DNA from: Catenibacterium mitsuoka_A
GTDB lineage: Bacteria; Bacillota_I; Bacilli_A; Erysipelotrichales; Coprobacillaceae
Strand: one strand, 5' to 3'
DNA length: 18,333 nucleotides
Assembly: GCF_964259225.1 (NCBI RefSeq)
Contig: NZ_CAXVKN010000047.1
Each line of letters starts with the position of its first letter. Position 1 is the stretch's first letter. Positions 6,394-13,799 of this stretch are shown one piece after another. The notes under the pieces were generated by a model, which had not been told where the DNA came from, did no database searches, and saw nothing but the letters and a program-made list of their open reading frames with translations. The translations under genes were made by a program, and so were the position numbers.

Positions 6394-8008
6394 ATATTCC
6401 ATTTAATTCATCAAGCATTGCGCTTCTGTTTTTATATTGAACCTTCCATTTCGTAATGATTTCATTAACGATTTTATTACCACCATTAATAGATTTCATT
6501 ATTCTTAACTCTTCTACAATTTGATAATAATGTTTTCGGCTTCCAGTAGATTCAGCCTGTTTTTCAACATTTTCTCGATATATCTGAAGCAGCCGTTCAG
6601 GATATTTCTCACTAAGCAAATCAGTATATTGATGCAGCAAATATTTATTATCACTTCTTAAGAGAACGTCTAAAAGCTGTTCATATAGTTGCTCTGTTTC
6701 TAATATTTCACATAAGAACCTTCCAGGAGTAAGCTGTTCAATTATAGAGTCTCTTTCCTTGATCCATTCTTTATCAGAAAAAAGACTTCTCAGCTCAACA
6801 TAATCCTCTAAATTAGTATCATTGAAAAAGAGAATCAAATTCTTTAATTCTTTCCTATAAGCTTCTCTGTTTCCCTGTTTCTTATAAACATCTTTCTTCA
6901 TCATCATATCAAATTTCATAAGAGACTGGTTTTCATAATCAAATTCAATAAATTTATCGATATAACACAAAGCTTTATCAAATTCTTTATTATCTATACA
7001 AGCATGGATACAATCCATTCTAATAGGAGGATATCTCCAGTACTTTTCATGAATGGCACTTATCTCCTTCTTTGATGCACGACTCTTTTTTAATAAATCA
7101 AGATATGTTGTCGCAAATCCTTCAATTGCATATCCTCTATTAAAAATATCATCATGACTCTCTATGTAATCTAACTGTTTTTTCACAAGATCAAGCTTCA
7201 GCTTTAAGAATTCTTTACCACTTAAACAATCAAAAAATATTTCAATAATCTTTTGGCTATCATAATAATCTCTCATGCTGTTAAGGTATTGCCCTAATTC
7301 AACAAAAGCTTCTAGTCTTTCTAAGTCATCCATACACATAATTATATTTGCCCATTGGCTTATAATGATAACAGAAAGTGCAACCGTTTCACCTCCATTA
7401 TCCTCAATATCTAGCTTATAAAATACTTCATAAGCTTTTAATAAGAATCTAAATGCGAGAGAATATTGATCCCTTTTCTTTAAAACATCAAGCCACTTGT
7501 CAACAGCATCTTCATAGTTATCACAAAAATCACGGCTAAATTCATAATCGATATAATGATAACCATCACTATAAGAATCACAAACTCCCTCCAAATCATC
7601 AATCATTGTATCCAGAGAAATTTCATTTTGTGTATAGTGTTTAAACGATTCTACTAAATTAGGATTATCATCAAGTACTTGAATAAGAAATGATCGTACA
7701 TCCTCTTCTGAAGCATCTTCAACAAGCTGGGAACTATCTATTTCTGGACGAGTCACTCTTAGTTGCCACTCATATAAAACAGCTGCCATGTGCTTACAAT
7801 TATGTCCATCTAATGCATAAGGACAATCACAGGACATGCCTATTATTTGATTTCCATTTAATTTAATTTCTACATGATAAAAATCTGTCCCATTAACAAC
7901 TGCTTTAATCCTATTAGAATTAATACGTAAATCTTCTACACGATCATCAAAATAATAGTCATACCCCCTATCCAATATTCGTTTTTGAAAATAACTTTCC
8001 CATTCCAT
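6392..8008 (-). CDS. SWIM zinc-finger protein, copy 1
   Basis: A 538-aa cytosolic protein with an N-terminal SWIM zinc-binding motif of the form CxCx8CxH: Cys60, Cys62, Cys71 and His73. It begins MEWESYFQKRILDRG, the usual short lead-in of bacterial SWIM proteins. The rest (about 100-538) is charged and helix-rich, like an alpha-solenoid, ending WKVQYKNRSAMLDELNGI; no enzyme motif is seen. SWIM domains bind DNA or protein and in bacteria often accompany SNF2 helicases, but no helicase is nearby. Its paralogue of identical length lies 185 bp upstream. The start is ATG 8008 after TTGGAGG, with TATAAT at 8039-8034, so this copy has its own promoter and terminator. Function is unknown. Confidence 0.8.
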   Translation of the reverse strand: MEWESYFQKRILDRGYDYYFDDRVEDLRINSNRIKAVVNGTDFYHVEIKLNGNQIIGMSCDCPYALDGHNCKHMAAVLYEWQLRVTRPEIDSSQLVEDASEEDVRSFLIQVLDDNPNLVESFKHYTQNEISLDTMIDDLEGVCDSYSDGYHYIDYEFSRDFCDNYEDAVDKWLDVLKKRDQYSLAFRFLLKAYEVFYKLDIEDNGGETVALSVIIISQWANIIMCMDDLERLEAFVELGQYLNSMRDYYDSQKIIEIFFDCLSGKEFLKLKLDLVKKQLDYIESHDDIFNRGYAIEGFATTYLDLLKKSRASKKEISAIHEKYWRYPPIRMDCIHACIDNKEFDKALCYIDKFIEFDYENQSLMKFDMMMKKDVYKKQGNREAYRKELKNLILFFNDTNLEDYVELRSLFSDKEWIKERDSIIEQLTPGRFLCEILETEQLYEQLLDVLLRSDNKYLLHQYTDLLSEKYPERLLQIYRENVEKQAESTGSRKHYYQIVEELRIMKSINGGNKIVNEIITKWKVQYKNRSAMLDELNGI

Positions 8009-8033
8009 ATAATTACCTCCAATGTATAGTTTT

Positions 8034-8077
8034 ATTATAGCAAGGTAGAAAAGAAGTAATATTAATATTATTTCTAC
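8034..8077 (-). promoter_or_regulatory. Promoter of SWIM gene 1 with adjacent hairpin
   Basis: On the minus strand TATAAT (8039-8034) lies about 14 bases before the ribosome binding site; the -35 is poor. Just upstream, GTAGAAA (8045-8051) and TTTCTAC (8071-8077) form an inverted repeat flanking AATATTAATATT. It overlaps the -35 region and could bind a regulator. Such a site is absent from the promoter of copy 2. Confidence 0.45.
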
Positions 8078-8193
8078 ACGTACGCTCGAAGGATTTGCGA
8101 TAACACTACTTCACTCTTCACTTTATGGTAATGCGCTGTGGTCAGACTGAATGAGTGCCCTGCCAAGCATACAATAAGAAAATCACAACGGAC
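8078..8193. other. Gap between the SWIM paralogues
   Basis: No gene, RNA or terminator is recognisable here. It is less AT-rich than the flanks. Short open stretches on the minus strand (for example MLGRALIQSDHSALP-stop) match nothing I know and may be debris. There is no clear intrinsic terminator after SWIM copy 2, whose stop is at 8194. Confidence 0.35.
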
Positions 8194-9810
8194 TTATATT
8201 CTGCTTAACTCATCCATCATCGCAGTTCTGTTTTTGTATTGATCCTTCCATTTCTTGATAATTTCATCTACGACTTTATCACCACCATCAATACGTTTCA
8301 TAGCTCTTAAATCTCTTACTAATTGATGATAATATGATCTACTTCTTGCATACTCTGCCTCTGTTTCAACAGCCACTCTATACATATAAAGTAACTGTTC
8401 AGGATATTCATCTTTAAGAAGATGAGTATATTGTTTCAACAAGCTTTTATTGTTACTTTTTATTATACTATCAAGTAATTGTTTATGAAGATTCTCATGG
8501 GCATATATATCACATAAGAGCCAATCAGATTTGATCTGTTTAATGATAGAATCTCTTTCCTTTACCCATTCTTCAATCGTATACAGATTCTTTAATTCAA
8601 TATATTCTTCTATAACAGCATCACGGAAATCAAGAACGATTACCTTCATCATTTCTCTGTAACCTTCTTTATTTCCTTGTTTTTTGTAAATATCTTTCTT
8701 CATCTTTATATCACGCTTATAAAGAGCCTGATCTTTGTAATCAAGCTTAATACACTTATCAAGATATTTCAAAGCCTGATCAAATTCCTTATTAAGCAAG
8801 CACTCTCTAACACAATTCATTCTTACAGAATCATATTTCCAATATTTTTTGTAAACAGCTTTTAATTCTTTTTTTGATGCATTGTTCTTTTCTAAGAGTT
8901 CAAGATAATCATTCACAACTGAATTAATCATAAACTCTCTATCAAATATAGAAGGATACTTACCAAAATAATCATATTGTTCCTCTACGAAATCAAGCTG
9001 AGATTCTACATATTCATCTCCAATAAAACGACTAAGAAGAGTTTCAACGAGATCTATTTTAAAAGCATAGTTCTTCATAGAATAGAATTGCTGGCGTAGT
9101 AAATCAAAAACTTCTTTCCTTTCGGATATGTCTATATAAGGAAGAACATATGTAAATGCCTCATTAATATAATATGACAAAGCATAAGGCTGTTGTTCAT
9201 CATCATCTATATCAAGAGAGTCTAATATATTATAAGCCTCAGCTAAAAAATGAATCGCATTAAAATATTCTTTTTTCTCTTCCAAAAGATCAAACCACTT
9301 AAATACACATTTTTCATAGTCCTCACAAAAAGGTACAGTATGATCAGTATTGATATAATTATGATCATATTGATAATGACGAATGATTTCTAAAAGTTCA
9401 TTCGTCATCGCATCCATAGAATTATCTGTTGATGAGAATTGTTTAAAACGTTCTACTAACTCAGGATTTTCATTAAATAACTGTAATAGAAAAGAACGTA
9501 TATCATCATCTGATGCATCATCAATAATTTTTGAATTATCTATTTCTGGATGAGTCACACGTCTTTCCCATTCAAAAAGAACTGCTGCCATATGCTTACA
9601 GTTAAATCCATCTTGTGCATAAGGACAATTACAAGACATATCTTTTATTTCGTCTCCATCCAAATCAATTTCTACACGATAATGATGTGTACCATAAACA
9701 ACTGCCTTAATCTTATTTTTAGTTATAGATATATCCTCTACATAACCATCAAGATAATAATTAAAGCCTCTATTTAATATGCGTTTAGAGAAATTGTTTT
9801 CCCATTCCAT
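8194..9810 (-). CDS. SWIM zinc-finger protein, copy 2
   Basis: A 538-aa paralogue of the protein at 6392-8008, with the same ligand spacing: Cys60, Cys62, Cys71, His73 in CNCPYAQDGFNCKH. By eye more than half the residues of the first 110 match copy 1. The middle (about 140-270) diverges most, and the C-terminus (WKDQYKNRTAMMDELSRI) is again close. Equal length and ligands suggest an old gene duplication kept under selection. It starts at ATG 9810 with TTGGAGG and has TATAAT at 9841-9836, so the two copies look independently promoted. It follows the MATE gene, whose terminator overlaps this promoter. No partner gene is apparent. Confidence 0.8.
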   Translation of the reverse strand: MEWENNFSKRILNRGFNYYLDGYVEDISITKNKIKAVVYGTHHYRVEIDLDGDEIKDMSCNCPYAQDGFNCKHMAAVLFEWERRVTHPEIDNSKIIDDASDDDIRSFLLQLFNENPELVERFKQFSSTDNSMDAMTNELLEIIRHYQYDHNYINTDHTVPFCEDYEKCVFKWFDLLEEKKEYFNAIHFLAEAYNILDSLDIDDDEQQPYALSYYINEAFTYVLPYIDISERKEVFDLLRQQFYSMKNYAFKIDLVETLLSRFIGDEYVESQLDFVEEQYDYFGKYPSIFDREFMINSVVNDYLELLEKNNASKKELKAVYKKYWKYDSVRMNCVRECLLNKEFDQALKYLDKCIKLDYKDQALYKRDIKMKKDIYKKQGNKEGYREMMKVIVLDFRDAVIEEYIELKNLYTIEEWVKERDSIIKQIKSDWLLCDIYAHENLHKQLLDSIIKSNNKSLLKQYTHLLKDEYPEQLLYMYRVAVETEAEYARSRSYYHQLVRDLRAMKRIDGGDKVVDEIIKKWKDQYKNRTAMMDELSRI

Positions 9811-9835
9811 AAAGGCACCTCCAATATATAGTTCT

Positions 9836-9841
9836 ATTATA
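9836..9841 (-). promoter_or_regulatory. -10 element of SWIM gene 2
   Basis: A minus-strand TATAAT lies 10 bases before TTGGAGG. The -35 region falls inside the hairpin that ends the MATE gene, so the two signals are superimposed; no good -35 hexamer is visible. Confidence 0.4.
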
Positions 9842-9843
9842 TT

Positions 9844-9869
9844 AAAAAGATAGCGTTTCTGCCATCTTT
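9844..9869 (-). terminator. Terminator of the marR-MATE operon
   Basis: A 9-bp stem with one G-U pair (9846-9854 with 9861-9869) is followed on the minus strand by UUUUUAAU, a short U-run. The MATE stop codon (9868-9870) overlaps the stem. Termination may be incomplete, allowing some read-through into SWIM copy 2. Confidence 0.65.
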
Positions 9870-11202
9870 ACTGTTCACTATTCATTTTCTTATTCAAATA
9901 GACATAGAAACATACATTAAGGATTATACCAGTAATAGTCGCAATTGGTGCTGCAAGACCAATGTTTGTAAGACTGGCATTTGGCTGAATAGACATATAA
10001 TAAGAAAGAGGTAAACGTACAAGAAGTGTCTGGATCAGTCCTTGTACCATCACCCATACTGTTTTGTCATGTCCATTAAAGTAACCAATCATACTAAAGA
10101 GTATTGCAGTGACTATTGTTTCTAATGCGAATCCCTTTAAGTAAGCATAACCTTGATTAATAACACCTTGTTCTGTTGTGAAGATACCTGTTAACAAATT
10201 TCCTTTAAATAGGACTAAACAAAATACAATTACACCAATAAATAAACCTATACCCATTCCTGTAAACATAGATTGCTTGGCTCTTTTTTCATTACCTGCA
10301 CCAACATTCTGGGCTACAAATGAAGCCATTGACTGCATAAGAGAACTTGGTACAAGCATCGCAAAGTTTACAATTTTACATGCTACACCATAGCCTGATG
10401 ATGCCTCTAATCCTAAGCGATTAATAAAGGCACATAATGCAAGGAAGGAAATCTGAGTCAGGCATTCCTGTAAGGCAAGTGGTACACCAATCTTCATTGC
10501 ACGAATGCAGTGAGAGTTGATTTTAAAATCATATTTATGTATTTCAAATGGGAGTTTTCTTTTCTTTAATAATCCTAAGGCGAATAATACACTACATGCC
10601 TGTGCAAGTACTGTAGCCATTGCCGCACCTGCGGCATCTAAATGGAAACCAGCAACTAAAACTAAGTCTCCTACTACATTAATTAAACATGCTACCGCCA
10701 CAAAGAGTAAAGGAGGCTTACTATCTCCTAAACCTCTAAAAATAGCCGATAGTACATTATAAGCCACAATAAAGAAAATACCTGCACCACATATTCTTAC
10801 ATACATAGATGTAAGATTAAGTGCTTCTAAAGGTGCCTGCATCAGTGTAGAGATAGGTGTTGCAAATAGCACCATGATAATAAATAGAATAACTGAAACA
10901 ATACCAAATAGAACTGTAGCGCCACCAATTAAAGAGCCAATGTTCTTCTGTTTCTTTTCACCAATATATCTTGCAATGAGTACTGTAATACCCATTGCGA
11001 ACTGAGTGATTACAAATGTAACAAGATTTAATACCTGACTTCCTGTAGAAACAGCTGATAAGCCTGCTGTTGTTCCAAAACGTCCTACTACAAGTAAGTC
11101 AACCGCACCATAGGCTGCTTGCAAAACTAAAGCACCTAGTACAGGAATCATAAATGCGACTAATTTCTTAAAAATACTTCCCTGAGTAAAATCTGAATTC
11201 AC
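9868..11202 (-). CDS. MATE family multidrug efflux transporter
   Basis: A 444-aa inner-membrane protein with about 12 transmembrane helices in two related halves, the MATE layout, expected to expel cationic drugs using a Na+ or H+ gradient. Typical segments are SIFKKLVAFMIPVLGALVLQ at the N-terminus, DLLVVGRFG, the loop RYIGEKK and FRGLGDSKPP in the first half, and QNVGAGNEKRAK with GYFNGHDKT in the second. It has the normal length and no breaks. The start is GTG 11202, immediately next to the TAA of the marR gene (11203-11205) with no gap, so the two are translationally coupled. GGAG lies about 11 bases upstream, inside marR. The MarR partner is its probable repressor. The actual substrate cannot be read from sequence. 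Confidence 0.92.
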   Translation of the reverse strand: MNSDFTQGSIFKKLVAFMIPVLGALVLQAAYGAVDLLVVGRFGTTAGLSAVSTGSQVLNLVTFVITQFAMGITVLIARYIGEKKQKNIGSLIGGATVLFGIVSVILFIIMVLFATPISTLMQAPLEALNLTSMYVRICGAGIFFIVAYNVLSAIFRGLGDSKPPLLFVAVACLINVVGDLVLVAGFHLDAAGAAMATVLAQACSVLFALGLLKKRKLPFEIHKYDFKINSHCIRAMKIGVPLALQECLTQISFLALCAFINRLGLEASSGYGVACKIVNFAMLVPSSLMQSMASFVAQNVGAGNEKRAKQSMFTGMGIGLFIGVIVFCLVLFKGNLLTGIFTTEQGVINQGYAYLKGFALETIVTAILFSMIGYFNGHDKTVWVMVQGLIQTLLVRLPLSYYMSIQPNASLTNIGLAAPIATITGIILNVCFYVYLNKKMNSEQ

Positions 11203-11646
11203 TTATGCTTTTCTCCTTTCACACATCACTTGATAGAACTTTTCTATTGTTTCAATCATACAATCAGCCTCTTCTATAGAAATATCACTTAACCTTTGAG
11301 ATAAGTCTTCAAAATAATCCTTATTGAACTTTTCGAATAAAGCCATGCCTTCATCACTAATTTCAATATAAGTGACACGTCCATCTTCTTTAGAAGATAT
11401 CTTATTTAAATAACCTTTTTCTACCATAGAACTTACAGTACGTGTGACTCCTGGTCTAGGTAAATTGAGTGCAGAACTTAAATCTGATACTTTAACCTTT
11501 TCATGTGTTTCTTTTAAATTAAGAACCGTTTCTAAATAACGAATATAAGAAGGAAGAACACCTTCTGGAAGTTCTGGTAATAAGTCTAGTATTCTTTTTG
11601 CCATATAACAGCTATCCAACATTTCCTTTGTTTTTTGAATATTCAT
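11203..11646 (-). CDS. MarR family transcriptional regulator
   Basis: A 147-aa winged helix-turn-helix dimeric repressor. Helices at both ends (about 5-45 and 110-145) form the dimer part. The centre carries the DNA-binding unit: VSDLSSALNLPRPGVTRTVSSMVEKGYL (about 53-80), then the wing KEDGRVTYIEIS with the conserved Asp-x-Arg. No sensing cysteine is obvious, so it probably responds to a ligand exported by the MATE partner. The start is ATG 11646 after AAAGGAGGAG. It heads the two-gene operon with the MATE gene and very likely represses its own promoter, because two palindromes lie between the -10 and the start codon. Confidence 0.9.
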   Translation of the reverse strand: MNIQKTKEMLDSCYMAKRILDLLPELPEGVLPSYIRYLETVLNLKETHEKVKVSDLSSALNLPRPGVTRTVSSMVEKGYLNKISSKEDGRVTYIEISDEGMALFEKFNKDYFEDLSQRLSDISIEEADCMIETIEKFYQVMCERRKA

Positions 11647-11659
11647 ATACTCCTCCTTT

Positions 11660-11690
11660 TAATTACCGCAAGTAATTACCTATGGTAGGT
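11660..11690 (-). promoter_or_regulatory. MarR operator
   Basis: TAATTAC-N5-GTAATTA at 11660-11678 is a perfect 7-5-7 palindrome of the size MarR dimers bind. It overlaps a second, TACC-TAT-GGTA at 11677-11687. Both lie downstream of and over the -10 region of the marR promoter, as expected for autorepression. Assignment to this MarR is by position. Confidence 0.7.
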
Positions 11691-11715
11691 ATATAAAAAT
11701 AAGATTATATGTCAA
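11690..11715 (-). promoter_or_regulatory. Promoter of the marR-MATE operon
   Basis: A perfect TTGACA lies on the minus strand at 11715-11710. A TATA-rich -10 (TATACC or the adjacent TATATA, 14-16 bp away) runs directly into the operator palindromes, so the exact -10 is uncertain. Confidence 0.6.
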
Positions 11716-11741
11716 TCACTATTCATGATTTCTTAAGATAA

Positions 11742-12010
11742 GTTTTACGAGGAGATGATTTTAGTCATATTGCTTCAAACAGTATGAGTCATGTTGTTGC
11801 GGTAAGTGCAAATCAGTCAAGTATTCAAGATACAATTGTGATGAACCAGGATACAGATATGAAATATCTTGATACAAATATGGATCCTACAGATGGATGT
11901 CTTGCAAAAGATAAATGGGGACAGTATACAGGCTGGACTCGTGTCTATAAGAATGGGGATAATGCTTCATAGAACTACTCCGACTTACGCATCACAGGAT
12001 GCCTGGCAGA
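11742..12010 (+). pseudogene. Unrecognised coding remnant
   Basis: After a TAA at 11739-11741 one plus-strand frame stays open to a TAG at 11970-11972 and then continues open as NYSDLRITGCLADCKKKHPKVL. The visible protein contains SMSHVVAVSANQSSIQDTIV and WGQYTGWTRVYKNGDNAS. It looks like real coding sequence (biased composition, many W, D, N and G, as in extracellular proteins) rather than chance, but it has no start with a ribosome binding site. The best ATG, 11784, has none. A TGG-to-TAG change would join the two parts as DNAS-W-NYSDL. It is probably an internal scrap of a larger secreted or surface protein. I do not recognise the family. Confidence 0.4.
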
Positions 12011-12014
12011 CTGC

Positions 12015-12039
12015 AAAAAAAAGCACCCGAAGGTGCTTT
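12015..12039 (-). terminator. bglA terminator
   Basis: AAAGCACC (12020-12027) pairs with GGTGCTTT (12032-12039) around a CGAA loop, followed by eight U on the minus strand. It lies 40 bases after the GH1 stop codon and is the strongest terminator in the window. Confidence 0.9.
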
Positions 12040-12079
12040 AACTAAATGACTTAAAAGATTTAAGAAAAAAATTGGACGC

Positions 12080-13582
12080 TTAATCTAAATCTTCGCCATT
12101 AGAAGCTATTACTTTTTTATACCAGTAAAATGAATCTTTTTTAATTCTCTTAAGACTACCATACCCTTTATCATCTAAATCAACATAGACAAAACCGTAT
12201 CTTTTCTTCATTTCACCAGTACCTGCAGAAACAATATCAATACATCCCCATGTTGTATAGCCTAATAAGTTTACTTTGTCTATTTCTACAGCTTTTTTCA
12301 TTTCTTTTATATGATCTCTTAAATAGGCAATACGATAAGTATCATGAATACCATCTTCTTTTATGACATCATCATTTCCCATACCATTTTCTACAATAAA
12401 TAATGGTTTTTGATAGCGATCATACAGTTCATTTAAGACAAATCTTAACCCTTCAGGATCAATAGGCCATCCCCAAGGTGTTTTTTCTAAGTAAGGATTA
12501 GGTGAAGCCTGTTGTCCTCCGGTCGTTGTTGTATTAGGTGAGAATCTATCATATGCGGTTGTACGATAATAAGAGAAAGCAAGATAATCAGAAGTATTTT
12601 CTCTTAACCACTTCTCATCATCAGGTTCCATTTTTAGTTTGAAGCCATATTCATCAAATATAGCCTGGGCATAGTTAGGATAATAACCTCTACATGTCAC
12701 ATCACTAAACATTAATGCTTTTCTTCTAAATTCGTAAGCCCCAAATACATCATCAGGATGACATGTTGCAGGATAGATTCCAGATAAAGCGCACATAGTG
12801 CCTAACATGAATTTTGGATTGATTTCTCTAGCCATTTTATTAGCCATCGCACTTGCCACAAGCATATGATGAATGGACTGGAATTTAATACCAGCATCTT
12901 CTAAAGGTGTTTCTCCCTGATTAGAATGGCTTCCTTTTTTACGGTTATTAGAAGCAAGACCTAATGTCCAATAACCACCAAGTACATTAATTTCATTAAC
13001 AGTGATCCAGTATTTTACTTTATCTTTCCATCTCTCAAATAATGTTTTTGCAAATTTAAGATAGAAATCTATAAGTTTACGGTCAATCCATCCTCCATAT
13101 TTAGTCGCAAGGTTTAAAGGCATATCAAAGTGAAGAATAGTTACTAAAGGTTCAATATTGTATTTTCTAAGTTCATCAATTACATGATCATAAAATATTA
13201 AACCATCTTCATTAGGTTCTTCATCATCCCCATTAGGGAATATTCTTGTCCATGAAATAGAGAGACGATATGTCTTAAAGCCCATTTCCCCCATTAATGC
13301 GATATCTTCTTTATAATGATGATAGAAATCAGTAGCCTGATGACTAGGATAATAATACCCTTCTTTTAATACACCTCTATATCCAAATGGTATACATTCT
13401 CCCATCTGAATTGTTGTTTCTTCACCTTGATCATTACGACAATAAATACGACGTGGTTCATCTTTAGTGCCGTCAGTAATAAGATCATGAACCGCAATAC
13501 CACGTCCACCTTCTTGCCAGCCACCTTCATATTGATTGGCAGCTGTTGCACCACCCCATAAGAAATTATCTGGAAAACTCAT
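12080..13582 (-). CDS. bglA: 6-phospho-beta-glucosidase, GH1 family
   Basis: A 500-aa cytosolic retaining glycoside hydrolase. It would split 6-phospho-beta-glucosides made by PTS uptake (such as cellobiose-6-P or salicin-6-P) into glucose-6-phosphate and glucose or aglycone. The GH1 opening FPDNFLWGGATAANQYEGG is at 3-21, the acid/base Glu197 is in TVNEIN, and the nucleophile Glu398 is in FIVENG. The phosphate-binding set Ser452, Lys460 and Tyr462 lies in SAGTGEMKKRYGF and distinguishes phospho-glucosidases from plain glucosidases. Length is normal and the gene is intact. The start is ATG 13582, eight bases after AAAGGAG; a longer frame from 13600 begins inside that site and is rejected. An IS element ends about 21 bp upstream and separates the gene from its PTS permease. 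Confidence 0.92.
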   Translation of the reverse strand: MSFPDNFLWGGATAANQYEGGWQEGGRGIAVHDLITDGTKDEPRRIYCRNDQGEETTIQMGECIPFGYRGVLKEGYYYPSHQATDFYHHYKEDIALMGEMGFKTYRLSISWTRIFPNGDDEEPNEDGLIFYDHVIDELRKYNIEPLVTILHFDMPLNLATKYGGWIDRKLIDFYLKFAKTLFERWKDKVKYWITVNEINVLGGYWTLGLASNNRKKGSHSNQGETPLEDAGIKFQSIHHMLVASAMANKMAREINPKFMLGTMCALSGIYPATCHPDDVFGAYEFRRKALMFSDVTCRGYYPNYAQAIFDEYGFKLKMEPDDEKWLRENTSDYLAFSYYRTTAYDRFSPNTTTTGGQQASPNPYLEKTPWGWPIDPEGLRFVLNELYDRYQKPLFIVENGMGNDDVIKEDGIHDTYRIAYLRDHIKEMKKAVEIDKVNLLGYTTWGCIDIVSAGTGEMKKRYGFVYVDLDDKGYGSLKRIKKDSFYWYKKVIASNGEDLD

Positions 13583-13614
13583 ATTACATGCTCCTTTCAA
13601 TTAGAGGCTGTGAC

Positions 13615-13635
13615 GAAATGATTTAATATCATTTC
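13615..13635. repeat. Subterminal palindrome of the IS left end
   Basis: GAAATGAT (13615-13622) and ATCATTTC (13628-13635) are perfect 8-bp arms with a 5-nt spacer, partly inside the terminal repeat. The right end has no equivalent. It could be a transposase binding site or a hairpin that limits read-through into bglA. Confidence 0.5.
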
Positions 13636-13692
13636 CAAACAGTCTTTTTTTTGTATTAGTTCACGACTGCCTATGGTTATTACGTCACAAAC

Positions 13693-13717
13693 AAAAAAAC
13701 GTTCTACTCAGGAACGT
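13693..13717 (-). terminator. Transposase terminator
   Basis: ACGTTC (13699-13704) pairs with GAACGT (13712-13717), followed on the minus strand by seven U. It lies inside the IS, about 80 bases after the transposase stop, and would end transcripts before they reach bglA. Confidence 0.65.
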
Positions 13718-13799
13718 AAACTCTTAAAAAATAGAAAAAAATCGCATAAAGTCCCTATCGGTGTGATAAGTCACTTTTTCACTGTGAATAACTTTTTTA

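Noticed and set aside
8677..8865. 62-codon plus-strand ORF, and similar short ORFs at 9550-9777, 10178-10393 and 10517-10762
   Set aside because: They are antisense to the SWIM copy 2 and MATE genes, follow their codon pattern and have no start signals.
13366..13554. Second minus-strand ORF inside bglA
   Set aside because: It overlaps the GH1 gene in another frame and has no motif.
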